Part shown: positions 17,229-24,622 of the stretch, in pieces | How positions within the stretch are numbered: the stretch's first letter is position 1 | How the letters are laid out: each line of letters starts with the position of its first letter | Assembly: GCF_013285155.1 (NCBI RefSeq) | Contig: NZ_JABTEL010000009.1 | Coordinates: forward strand, 1 to 64,000 | Length of the DNA stretch: 64,000 nt | Source: Winogradskyella undariae | GTDB taxonomy: Bacteria > Bacteroidota > Bacteroidia > Flavobacteriales > Flavobacteriaceae | Direction: 5' to 3' | Program-made: the position numbers and the translations under genes | Notes under the pieces: generated by a model | What the model saw: the letters and a program-made list of their open reading frames with translations, nothing else | Told to the model about the DNA's origin: nothing | Databases searched by the model: none

Positions 17229-17658
17229 GTTGTGCGCTGGCTTTTCCACTGTCTAATTGGTTTTCTACTATTTTTTCCAACTCACTTTTCTTAAATTCAA
17301 ACCAACTTTGTCTAAATTCAGAATGGTCGATTTTATGTTTAAAATTCTGAAATGGCTTTTTATTTGCTAAAATATTTTCCAATTCCGACTTTATATTTTG
17401 GTCAGATAACTGCTCGACAAAAAGCTCCATGATTTTAAATGACTCAAAGCTTTCTAATGACTCAAACTTTATAAAATCCGTTTTATGTTTTTCTACATTT
17501 TCTAAACTGTCACTAAAAGCCTCTTTAAAATCTTCCTCATCTGAAAATTGTGCAAAACTCGGAATTGCAACAATTTCATCAGTTTTGATATTATAGTAGC
17601 AGTCAAACCCGCAATCCAATTCTTGCGCAATTTCTTTAATTATATTAGATTTTATCAT
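17218..17658 (-). CDS. UPF0158-family protein, second gene of a two-gene cassette
   Basis: A 146-aa soluble acidic protein matching the layout of UPF0158. A strand-rich start carries a Cys pair and INxxTxEIV-like words. A central IMELFVEQL helix follows, and a C-terminal stretch PFQNFKHKI ... WFEFKKSELEKI is the family's most recognisable part. The family has no settled function. Translation continues into the attC-like site, which encodes the last residues (ASAQQNI). It is preceded by the 17663-18031 gene with 4 bp between them, so the cassette 17229-18065 holds two genes. Confidence 0.75.
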   Translation of the reverse strand: MIKSNIIKEIAQELDCGFDCYYNIKTDEIVAIPSFAQFSDEEDFKEAFSDSLENVEKHKTDFIKFESLESFESFKIMELFVEQLSDQNIKSELENILANKKPFQNFKHKIDHSEFRQSWFEFKKSELEKIVENQLDSGKASAQQNI

Positions 17659-17662
17659 AAAC

Positions 17663-18031
17663 CTATTCTTGATTTTTTGCTTTTATTTTTACTTGATATT
17701 CGGTTAAACAGTTTTGAAATACTGGCCATAATTTTTTTCTTTGATTCTCAATTGACATTTTGGTAATCTCAATATATTTCGATTGAGTAAATTCCGCTTG
17801 AATTTTTTCGGTCGAGCATTTACAGTATTCGTGAGTCAATTCAGGGTAATTTTCCGCCATTTCTTTTGAGTCAGAAACACATTTATTCGTTAAAATTTTT
17901 GAGCTTTCGGCAGTCCATCTTTGATTTTTATCTTTTATTCCACTATAAATTCCGTAACCAGAAATCAAGATTATTAAAACAATAATCCAATGTTTTCCAG
18001 ACATAAAATTCTTCTTTATCGGTTCTGTCAT
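17663..18031 (-). CDS. Single-TM hypothetical protein, first gene of a two-gene cassette
   Basis: A 122-aa protein with one N-terminal membrane anchor (about residues 14-31) and a mature part with four Cys, including YCKC (residues ~70-73) and NC near the end. These suggest disulfides in the periplasm. Small flavobacterial proteins of this build are common, but no function is known to me. The UPF0158 gene follows after 4 bp, suggesting translational coupling within the cassette. Confidence 0.7.
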   Translation of the reverse strand: MTEPIKKNFMSGKHWIIVLIILISGYGIYSGIKDKNQRWTAESSKILTNKCVSDSKEMAENYPELTHEYCKCSTEKIQAEFTQSKYIEITKMSIENQRKKLWPVFQNCLTEYQVKIKAKNQE

Positions 18032-18065
18032 TTAGTGCAGAGTGTTTTTTTAGCTTGCGCACAGC

Positions 18066-18186
18066 GTTGTTGTGTATGGTTAGTTGCGTGGTTAAGCAAC
18101 TAAGTTAGCAAACTTTTACGAACCCGTGAATATTCCGCAGGAATATTCGCAAGTAGAGAAGAATACAGCAATTAATTATACACGGT
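18066..18186 (-). repeat. attC-like site (L10)
   Basis: Imperfect palindrome with arms GTTGTGTATGGTTAGTTG and CAATTAATTATACACGG and a perfect apical hairpin GAATATTCC-GCA-GGAATATTC. It ends at GTTAGGC (18187), a textbook integron inverse-core match. Confidence 0.85.
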
Positions 18187-18206
18187 GTTAGGCATTGGCT
18201 TTTTTT

Positions 18207-18617
18207 TTAATATTCAGTTAGGTTCGGGAAAATATATTTATCATTTTCTTTGTCATATACAAATTTATAATCGGGTAAATTAAATTCGAAAGCTTCCGAT
18301 GCCCAAAATGCAATTGCATAAAATAGTCCCTCGCTTTGATAATCACATTCATTTAATTCAATTTCTTCAAGGATTATTTTTGTTGTATGTTTAGTTTTTT
18401 CAGTAATCATTGAGTCTACCCATTTTATTCCAGATAACAAAAGGTTAATTTCTTGAGTAGTCAATTTTATGTTTTCGACTTTATTTTCATAAAATAAGTT
18501 CTCAGATATTTTTATTCCACCGTTATCTTTTTCAATTCTTGCTGAAATTTTAATCAATATTCCCCAACTCAAACCATATTCTCTAATCTTATAAATTGAA
18601 GTGAAATTTTTTCCCAT
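18207..18617 (-). CDS. Hypothetical soluble protein, first ORF-bearing cassette of the array
   Basis: A 136-aa protein without signal peptide or membrane segment. It has an alternating strand/helix pattern, a central acidic helix and a Trp-containing helix (AIAFWASEAFEF) near the C-terminus. I do not recognise the family; its size and build recall immunity-type proteins but nothing specific supports this. Its cassette 18187-18644 has GTTAGGCA and TGCCTAAC as exact complementary ends, and the start follows the core by ~20 bp. As the cassette closest to the integrase-proximal end, it would be among the most recently acquired in an active integron. Confidence 0.7.
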   Translation of the reverse strand: MGKNFTSIYKIREYGLSWGILIKISARIEKDNGGIKISENLFYENKVENIKLTTQEINLLLSGIKWVDSMITEKTKHTTKIILEEIELNECDYQSEGLFYAIAFWASEAFEFNLPDYKFVYDKENDKYIFPNLTEY

Positions 18618-18644
18618 TTGAGTGATTTTCAGCTTGTGCCTAAC

Positions 18645-18724
18645 TAGTAATAATAATTGGAAAATAGCTATTATCCTGTAAATGCTATACTAAAATAGTA
18701 ATCTGAAAGCAATTTACGACAACT
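18645..18724 (-). repeat. Short ORF-less cassette element, copy 6 (proximal end of array)
   Basis: Full-length copy with a variant distal arm (CAATTTACGACAAC). Right of it the array pattern stops. Confidence 0.78.
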
Positions 18725-18861
18725 GAAAGCTTTAAATGTTTTTTTTGCATCTATTTTGTACCTTGTTGTGGTTGTTGTGGTTGATGTCCTATAAAGAAGG
18801 GGGAATTTGTTACTGTATTTGGGACGTAAATTTTAAACCGTAGTTTTTAAGTGTTTTAATT
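18725..18861. other. Boundary region right of the cassette array, no gene
   Basis: No integrase gene, attI or ORF of useful size is present. On the minus strand a 30-codon stretch ends in a Gln/Pro-rich tail (GHQPQQPQQGTK, stop near 18760) that might be the end of a lost gene, but it is too short and repetitive to name. Confidence 0.5.
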
Positions 18862-18928
18862 TTTCATTGATTAAAATTAACTTTCTATTGATACTATTTG
18901 AATACTACAGATGGAATATACATTTTTG
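18862..18928 (+). promoter_or_regulatory. LytTR-type direct repeat and promoter of the kinase/regulator operon (motif 1, site A)
   Basis: Half-sites TTTCATTGAT (18862) and TTCTATTGAT (to 18892) have their ATTGAT cores at 18866 and 18887, a 21-bp period. A -7-like CATTTTTG has its TTTG starting 33 bp past the repeat. The same arrangement precedes the genes at 20890 and 22233, which suggests autoregulation by the LytTR regulator at 20076. Confidence 0.75.
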
Positions 18929-18954
18929 TTTTTGGCTAATTAGCTTCAATTAAA

Positions 18955-20079
18955 ATGTATCTTAGTCTTATGAATAAAAAAATCTTAAATAAACAATGGT
19001 CCAGTTTCTTTGAGTCCACTTTTATCAGTTTATTTTGGATACTTCTGTTTGTTTTACCGCTCTTTTACCAATGGATTAATAGTGCTACTATTCGTTGGAA
19101 TGCAATCTTTAGCGTTTGGATTGACTACTTGCCCTTATTGGTTATATTCTGCATAAATAGATTTGTTTTAACCCCTTTTATATTATTTAAGAATAAGAAA
19201 TTTTTATATATACTTTCTGTAATTATAGTCATAGGGTTAACGGTCATTGGCTCAATTTCCTTACGAAAAGAAGTGCCATCTCAAAATGTGAATCCGCCAC
19301 AAAAACGTGTTGGACTTCAGTTTCCTAATTCGAATAAATTGGGTAAACCACAAAGGGGTTTTGAACCACAAGCTGGTGCAGGAACGTATCCGCCGTATGT
19401 AAATTTGATCTTGTTATCTATCTTGTTAGTTGGTTTTGATACTGGAATGAAAATCTCTGTAAAATGGGCGGAAACGCAACAACAAAAAGCAGAAGTTGAA
19501 AAAGAAAGTATTAAAAATGAATTGGCCTTTTTACGCAACCAAGTTAGTCCTCATTTTTTAATGAATACCCTCAATAATATTCATGCCTTGGTTGATTTTG
19601 ATACTAAAGAAGCCAAACGTTCCATTGGGAAATTGTCTGTTTTAATGCGTCATTTATTATATGAATCTAGCGACAAACCTATACCATTATCCAAAGAAAT
19701 TAAATTTATTGAGAGTTATGTAGAGCTTATGAAGTTGCGTTTTCATGAAGATGTTAGTATTGAATTGCATCTTCCTGAAGATCCGCCAACTATTTCCATT
19801 CCAACATTATTATTTACCAATATACTAGAGAATGCATTTAAATATGGTATTAGTTATGAGCAGAAATCGTTTGTATATATTACCTTATGTATTCATGAAA
19901 ATGAGCTTGAATTTACGATTGAAAACAGTGTGCATAAAAAATTAAAATCAGTTGAAAAATCAGGAATCGGTATTGAAAACACAGCGCAGCGTTTAAGGCT
20001 GTTATACCAAGACGATTACGTGTTTACATACACAGTGCATGAAAATGTATATCTTTCAACTATTAAAATACCCATATGA
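18955..20079 (+). CDS. LytS-like sensor histidine kinase
   Basis: A 374-aa membrane sensor kinase. Four hydrophobic segments lie in residues ~20-165 and there is no large extracellular domain. A linker coiled coil (~172-190) leads to the His_kinase domain with the phosphoacceptor in NQVSPHFLMNTLNNIH (His 200). The C-terminal HATPase has NILENAFKYG and GIGIENTAQRL. Such kinases phosphorylate the partner encoded next door; the two genes overlap by 4 bp. An alternative start is Met 6 (18970). The stimulus is unknown; with four TM helices and no sensor domain it probably senses in or at the membrane. The motif 1 repeat upstream suggests positive autoregulation. Confidence 0.9.
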   Translation: MYLSLMNKKILNKQWSSFFESTFISLFWILLFVLPLFYQWINSATIRWNAIFSVWIDYLPLLVIFCINRFVLTPFILFKNKKFLYILSVIIVIGLTVIGSISLRKEVPSQNVNPPQKRVGLQFPNSNKLGKPQRGFEPQAGAGTYPPYVNLILLSILLVGFDTGMKISVKWAETQQQKAEVEKESIKNELAFLRNQVSPHFLMNTLNNIHALVDFDTKEAKRSIGKLSVLMRHLLYESSDKPIPLSKEIKFIESYVELMKLRFHEDVSIELHLPEDPPTISIPTLLFTNILENAFKYGISYEQKSFVYITLCIHENELEFTIENSVHKKLKSVEKSGIGIENTAQRLRLLYQDDYVFTYTVHENVYLSTIKIPI

Positions 20080-20792
20080 TCACTTGTATAGCTGTAGATG
20101 ACGAACCTTTGGCACTTAGACAAATTGTGTCTTATATAGAACAAACGCCTTTTCTTGAACTTAGAGGGAAATTTACCAATGCACTAGAGGTTGGTAGTTT
20201 TTTAAAAGAAAATCCTGTTGATTTGTTGTTTTTGGATATTCATATGTCCGATTTAAACGGATTAGAATTGGCTAAAACTTTAGTAAATCCGCCTCGAATT
20301 ATTTTTACCACGGCTTATAGTGAATATGCCATAGAAGGCTATAAAGTAAACGCCATAGATTATTTACTTAAACCCATTGAATATGTCGATTTTTTATTGG
20401 CATCAAACAAAGCCTCAGACACCATACATAAAGAGCGACAACTTGCTTCAGAAGTCAAAAAGAAAGATGATTTTTTATTTATAAAATCTGGTCAGCAACA
20501 TATTAGAATTCATTTTAAAGATATTAAATATCTTGAAGCTCAAAAAGAATATGTTTCTATAAACTTAGTGCATGGAGCGCCTGTAAAAACCTTACTTCGC
20601 CTTAAAAACATTGAAGACATATTACCTAAAGAAAACTTTATGCGTATTCACCGTTCCTTTATTGTGAATCTCAATCATGTTGTTACTGTTAAGCGGAATA
20701 GAATTATTTATGGAGAAAAAGAATTTATTGTAGTTAGCGATACGTACCAAGAAGCTTTTAAGAATTTTTTGAGTACTAATTTCTTCAGCTGA
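20076..20792 (+). CDS. LytTR-family response regulator
   Basis: A 238-aa regulator with a receiver domain (residues 1-120, phospho-acceptor Asp 54 in LLFLDIHMS, conserved Lys in LLKPIEY) and a C-terminal LytTR DNA-binding domain (~135-235, with FMRIHRSFIVNLNHV). LytTR proteins bind direct repeats of short half-sites about two helical turns apart. Three such repeats with a 21-bp period lie upstream of its own operon and of the DUF1566 genes at 20890 and 22233. These are its likely targets, though binding is inferred. The start overlaps the kinase stop. Confidence 0.92.
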   Translation: MITCIAVDDEPLALRQIVSYIEQTPFLELRGKFTNALEVGSFLKENPVDLLFLDIHMSDLNGLELAKTLVNPPRIIFTTAYSEYAIEGYKVNAIDYLLKPIEYVDFLLASNKASDTIHKERQLASEVKKKDDFLFIKSGQQHIRIHFKDIKYLEAQKEYVSINLVHGAPVKTLLRLKNIEDILPKENFMRIHRSFIVNLNHVVTVKRNRIIYGEKEFIVVSDTYQEAFKNFLSTNFFS

Positions 20793-20794
20793 AA

Positions 20795-20861
20795 TTTCAT
20801 TGATAGAAAATGCCCTTCTATTGATTTTATTTTTTTTCTAATCTCTAAATAGAGACCTTTA
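20795..20861 (+). promoter_or_regulatory. LytTR-type direct repeat and promoter (motif 1, site B)
   Basis: TTTCATTGAT and TTCTATTGAT with ATTGAT cores at 20799 and 20820 (21-bp period). A GACCTTTA box has its TTTA at 20858, 33 bp past the repeat, and the start codon of the DUF1566 gene is 65 bp past the repeat. Confidence 0.78.
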
Positions 20862-20889
20862 AGCTAAGTTATATTTTAAGATTAGAATT

Positions 20890-22077
20890 ATGAAAAAGAA
20901 GATTAACAAAGAAATTACCGCACTAGTTATGTGTATCGCTGTATTTTATTCTGCAGCCGCGCAAATAACATATCCAATTGTAGATACTGGTGTTACTGAA
21001 TTTTACAGTGCTAACACTGTCATTTCAGAACCGCATATTGGCGATGCCTTTTATGGTCAAGATGCCACATATACAGGGAGTCAACCTTCATATACAGATC
21101 ATGGTGATGGTACAATTACAGATAATGTAACGGGATTAATGTGGGAAAAAGATATGGGTGAAAAAATAACCTATGACGCTTCTTTTTCTAAAGCGGAACA
21201 ATCTCATTTGGGGGGCTATTCAGATTGGAGAGTACCAACCATTAAAGAGTTGTATTCTCTAATTCAGTTTACAGGTCAGGTTAAAGGCGCTACATCTAAT
21301 AAACTGTTTATAGATACCAATTATTTTAATCAGTCACTAGGAAATACCAATATAGGAGAACGAGAAATTGATGCACAAATCTGGTCTTCTACAAAATATG
21401 TTGGTGTAACAATGAGAGGTGATGCGACTGTTTTTGGTGTTAATTTTATTGATGGTCGTATAAAAGGGTATCCTACAGTTAAGAAACGTACACATAGTAA
21501 AAACACCATGTATTTTAGAATGGTTAGAGGAAATACTAACTACGGAAAAAATAATTTTATAGATCATGGCGATGGCACCGTAAGTGATTATGCAACAGGA
21601 TTAATGTGGCAAAAAGCCGATGATGGTAAAGGACGTGATTGGGAAGCCTCTTTAGTATATTCAGAAAACTTAGAACTTGCTGGTTATACAGATTGGCGTT
21701 TACCCAATGCCAAAGAATTGCAGAGTATAGTAGATTATTCTAGATCGCCTCAAACCACAAACTCTCCAGCAATAGATCCTGTTTTTATAACTTCGGAAAT
21801 TAAAGATCCAGAAGGGAATTCAGGACACTATCCATTCTTTTGGACGAGTACCACGCATTTAGATGGTGTAAACCCAACATCTGGCGCCGTATATATTGCT
21901 TTTGGAGAAGGGCAAGGAAGAATGAGAAATCAGCTTATGGATGTGCATGGCGCAGGATGCCAAAGAAGTGATCCCAAAAGTGGTAATAAAAATCAATATC
22001 CAAAATATTTCGGTCCGCAAGGTGATGTGAGGTATGTCTACAATTATGTGCGGAGCGTACGTACAATTAAAATGTAA
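20890..22077 (+). CDS. Secreted protein with two DUF1566 (Lcl-like) domains
   Basis: A 395-aa exported protein with a signal peptide cleaved after about residue 25 (SAAA-QITYP). It has two DUF1566/Lcl domains, roughly 65-205 and 225-390. Each shows the pattern DHGDGTxTDxxTGLMWxK, DWRxPTxKEL/DWRLPNAKEL and a WTST/WSST word. Lcl-type domains are carbohydrate- or glycosaminoglycan-binding modules in some bacterial surface proteins; the ligand here is unknown. No sorting domain for type IX secretion is visible. It is a paralogue of the following gene, and both carry the motif 1 repeat. Confidence 0.85.
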   Translation: MKKKINKEITALVMCIAVFYSAAAQITYPIVDTGVTEFYSANTVISEPHIGDAFYGQDATYTGSQPSYTDHGDGTITDNVTGLMWEKDMGEKITYDASFSKAEQSHLGGYSDWRVPTIKELYSLIQFTGQVKGATSNKLFIDTNYFNQSLGNTNIGEREIDAQIWSSTKYVGVTMRGDATVFGVNFIDGRIKGYPTVKKRTHSKNTMYFRMVRGNTNYGKNNFIDHGDGTVSDYATGLMWQKADDGKGRDWEASLVYSENLELAGYTDWRLPNAKELQSIVDYSRSPQTTNSPAIDPVFITSEIKDPEGNSGHYPFFWTSTTHLDGVNPTSGAVYIAFGEGQGRMRNQLMDVHGAGCQRSDPKSGNKNQYPKYFGPQGDVRYVYNYVRSVRTIKM

Positions 22078-22139
22078 TTTTCTAGCTTATTGAAGCTTTA
22101 AAAGCGGCTTATATCTTAAAAGTTTAAACTTAATCGGCT

Positions 22140-22206
22140 TTTCATTGATTAAATACTAAATTCTATTGATCCCTTTTTTTTACAACACTTTGATTAGTGA
22201 CCTTTG
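22140..22206 (+). promoter_or_regulatory. LytTR-type direct repeat and promoter (motif 1, site C)
   Basis: TTTCATTGAT and TTCTATTGAT with ATTGAT cores at 22144 and 22165 (21-bp period). TAGTGACCTTTG lies 25 bp past the repeat, at the same position as TAGAGACCTTTA in site B. The start codon is 63 bp past the repeat. Confidence 0.78.
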
Positions 22207-22232
22207 AATTCTAATACCTTAAAACAAAATAT

Positions 22233-23471
22233 ATGAATTTTAAATATTTAAAAATTACATTAAGTCTACTTGTTCTTTTTTCTATTATCTCTTGTTCAGA
22301 TGACGATGTTAATACGTCTGATAGTGGTGAAGATGGAGGAGGAGCGACTGTAATTACAGAACTTACTTATGCTATTGTAGATACAGGTGTTTCTGACTCT
22401 TATAGTAATGATGCTATAATTTCATCACCTAGTATTGGTGATGCTTTTTATGGTCAAGATGCCACATATTTTGGTCATCAACCTTCTTATACGGATCATG
22501 GAGATGGTACAGTTACCGATAATGTTACTGGCTTAATGTGGCAACAAGATATGGGTGATAAAATGTCTTATGCCGATGCCATAGCGTTGGTAGAGGACTT
22601 TAATTTAGGTGATTATACCGATTGGAGAATACCAACAATTAAAGAATTGTATTCGTTAGCGAACTTTACAGGGCGTTGTTTTGGTGATGATGCTGTAGAT
22701 ATGTTTATTGACGTTACTTATTTTGACCAACCTATTGGTGATGAATCTATTGGAGAACGAGAAATTGATGGGCAAACATGGTCTATTACAGAATACGTAG
22801 GACAAATAATGACAGGAAATGAAGCTGTATTTGGGTATAATTTTGTGGACGGTAGATTAAAAGGGTATCCTAAATACAGTCCAGCGATTGGAGCAGCAAA
22901 TACTATGTATTTTAGAATGGTAAGAGGAAATGAAGCCTATGGTGAAAATAATTTTATAGATAATGGAGATGGTACCATTACAGATGATGCTACAGGCTTA
23001 ATGTGGCAACAAGCAGATAATGGTGAAACTTACGATTGGGAACAAGGTTTGGCTTATGCAGAATCACTTACGCTTGCTGGTCAAAGTGATTGGAGAATGC
23101 CTAATGCTAAAGAATTACAAAGTATTGTAGATTACACAAGGTCTCCACAAACTACCAATTCTCCTGCCATAGACCCTTTATTTACGTGTACTCCAATTTT
23201 AGATTCTGACGGTAATTCTGGTCAATATGGTTACTATTGGGCAAGCTCACCTTTACAAGATGGACCAACTCCTTATACCGATGCTGTTTATTTCTGTTTT
23301 GGAGAAGCAGAAGGTGAAATGAACGGTCAATTATTAGATGTACACGGCGCAGGCGCGCAACGTAACGACCCAAAAGCAGGGAGCACGGATGATTTTCCTG
23401 ATTCTTTTGGACCACAAGGCGATATTCGTAAAGTTTATAATTTTATAAGATGTGTACGAGACGCTAACTAA
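22233..23471 (+). CDS. Lipoprotein with two DUF1566 (Lcl-like) domains
   Basis: A 412-aa paralogue of the preceding protein, but with a lipoprotein signal (lipobox around SIISC, Cys 21) and an Asp/Gly-rich acidic linker (SDDDVNTSDSGEDGGG) instead of direct cleavage. The acidic stretch right after the lipidated Cys is the kind of signal that sends Bacteroidota lipoproteins to the cell surface. The two domains have the same GLMWQ, DWRxPTIKEL and YWASS words. It probably forms a surface pair with its paralogue and the following lipoprotein, which starts 19 bp downstream. Confidence 0.85.
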   Translation: MNFKYLKITLSLLVLFSIISCSDDDVNTSDSGEDGGGATVITELTYAIVDTGVSDSYSNDAIISSPSIGDAFYGQDATYFGHQPSYTDHGDGTVTDNVTGLMWQQDMGDKMSYADAIALVEDFNLGDYTDWRIPTIKELYSLANFTGRCFGDDAVDMFIDVTYFDQPIGDESIGEREIDGQTWSITEYVGQIMTGNEAVFGYNFVDGRLKGYPKYSPAIGAANTMYFRMVRGNEAYGENNFIDNGDGTITDDATGLMWQQADNGETYDWEQGLAYAESLTLAGQSDWRMPNAKELQSIVDYTRSPQTTNSPAIDPLFTCTPILDSDGNSGQYGYYWASSPLQDGPTPYTDAVYFCFGEAEGEMNGQLLDVHGAGAQRNDPKAGSTDDFPDSFGPQGDIRKVYNFIRCVRDAN

Positions 23472-23490
23472 TTATTAAAACTAAATAAAG

Positions 23491-24525
23491 ATGAAAATCA
23501 GAAGCTTTTATATATCGTTATTTCTTATTGTATTGTGTTCCGTTTGTGCATGCGAATCTGATGCGGCAGGAAGTGGTGAAACAGATACGGAATTAACATC
23601 GCATATTACAGAGGGTTATGTGCTCTATTCCTATATAGGAAATAAAACAACTCATCTCATTGATTCTTTGGGCGTAGATGTTAAGACATGGTCATCAGCT
23701 TATAGTTCTTCAGGAGGGAGTTATTTATCCGAAAACAATAATTTATTACGATTGGGGAAATTACCACTTGTAGCTAGTGGATCCTTTTCTACAGGAGGTC
23801 TAGTTGCAGGTGTTATAGAAGAATTAGACGATAATAGTGATGTCATTTGGTCTATAGAAAAAGCTAGTGATGCGGCAACATTTCATCATGATTTTAAGGA
23901 AATAGATGCTAACACGATTATTGCATTAACTTGGGAATTGAGAACCTATAACAATTCTGAGTATTGGAATGAGGTTGTTATTATAATTGATAAGTTAGAT
24001 AATTCCATTATTTGGGAATGGAGTGCTATGGACGATGGTGGTATTTTACCAGTAAATAATGACAACGTAGACTATCTCCATTTTAATTCGGTTGATTATA
24101 AAGACGGAAATATACTTATAAGTTCAAGAGGTAAAAATACATTATACATCATTAATGAAGCGAGTAAAGCTATTACGCAAAGTATTACAGCTTCTGGTGC
24201 TTTATCAGGACAGCATGATGCAACGTTTTTAGATAATGGCAACCTCCTTGTTTTTAATAATAATGCAGAAACTAACGTATCTGCAGTTTTAGAAATTACA
24301 TTAGCAGATGAGGTTGTTTGGAATTATTCAAACCATTTTTATTCTGATCATATATCAGGAACACAACGTCTGGATTCTGGAAATACTTTAATTTGTTCAG
24401 GAGTTGAAGGGCGTTTTATTGAAGTTAACGAATTAGGAGAAGAGGTTTGGGATTTTACACCTGAAAATACAAATACAAATAGCCCATCTCAAATATTTAA
24501 GATACGTAAGTATTCTGATTATTAG
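23491..24525 (+). CDS. Arylsulfotransferase (ASST)-like beta-propeller lipoprotein
   Basis: A 344-aa protein with an N-terminal lipoprotein-type signal (Cys-rich CSVCACESD, residues ~16-24). Six or so beta-propeller blades follow, with ASST-family words: HHDFKEIDANTIIAL, VIWEWSAMDDGG, DYLHFNSVDY and GNTLICSG. ASST enzymes transfer sulfate between phenols; many relatives with this fold have unknown activity, so I give only the family. It follows the DUF1566 lipoprotein by 19 bp and should share its motif 1 promoter. A strong bidirectional terminator follows. Confidence 0.8.
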   Translation: MKIRSFYISLFLIVLCSVCACESDAAGSGETDTELTSHITEGYVLYSYIGNKTTHLIDSLGVDVKTWSSAYSSSGGSYLSENNNLLRLGKLPLVASGSFSTGGLVAGVIEELDDNSDVIWSIEKASDAATFHHDFKEIDANTIIALTWELRTYNNSEYWNEVVIIIDKLDNSIIWEWSAMDDGGILPVNNDNVDYLHFNSVDYKDGNILISSRGKNTLYIINEASKAITQSITASGALSGQHDATFLDNGNLLVFNNNAETNVSAVLEITLADEVVWNYSNHFYSDHISGTQRLDSGNTLICSGVEGRFIEVNELGEEVWDFTPENTNTNSPSQIFKIRKYSDY

Positions 24526-24569
24526 TGTTTGTAAAACGCCTATTGAATACCTGTTTTATTGCTATAAAA

Positions 24570-24599
24570 AAGTCTCATAAAATAAATTTTATGAGACTT
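24570..24599. terminator. Bidirectional intrinsic terminator
   Basis: Perfect 14-bp inverted repeat AAGTCTCATAAAAT / ATTTTATGAGACTT with a 2-nt loop, flanked by A and T runs, between the converging genes ending at 24525 (+) and 24623 (-). Confidence 0.85.
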
Positions 24600-24622
24600 A
24601 AACTTTTATTATTGAGTAATAC

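Larger units (their letters stand above)
6913..18724 (-). mobile_element. Integron-like gene-cassette array without integrase (CALIN)
   Basis: All twelve substantial ORFs here lie on the minus strand, and each cassette is bounded by imperfect palindromes of about 110-170 bp. Core sites at the two ends of a cassette are complementary: 7080/7751, 8659/9270, 9400/9980, 10069/11712, 14108/14771 and 18187/18638 pair at 7-10 bases, and 11840/13954, 16205/17001 and 17229/18057 pair imperfectly. This cassette-specific pairing of inverse core and core is the signature of integron attC recombination. A core such as GTTAGGC fits the integron consensus GTTRRRY. No tyrosine-recombinase integrase or attI is seen; the region beyond the 5' end of the array (right of 18,724) holds a histidine kinase gene. 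Clusters of attC sites lacking an integrase are known as CALINs. Confidence 0.8.

Noticed and set aside
6913..18724. CRISPR array or simple REP-flanked genes
   Set aside because: Repeats are far apart, long and palindromic with genes between; cassette-specific complementary ends are not explained by dispersed REP elements.
18725..18861. Degraded integrase at the proximal end of the array
   Set aside because: No frame on either strand shows tyrosine-recombinase residues; the only open piece is a short Gln/Pro-rich tail.
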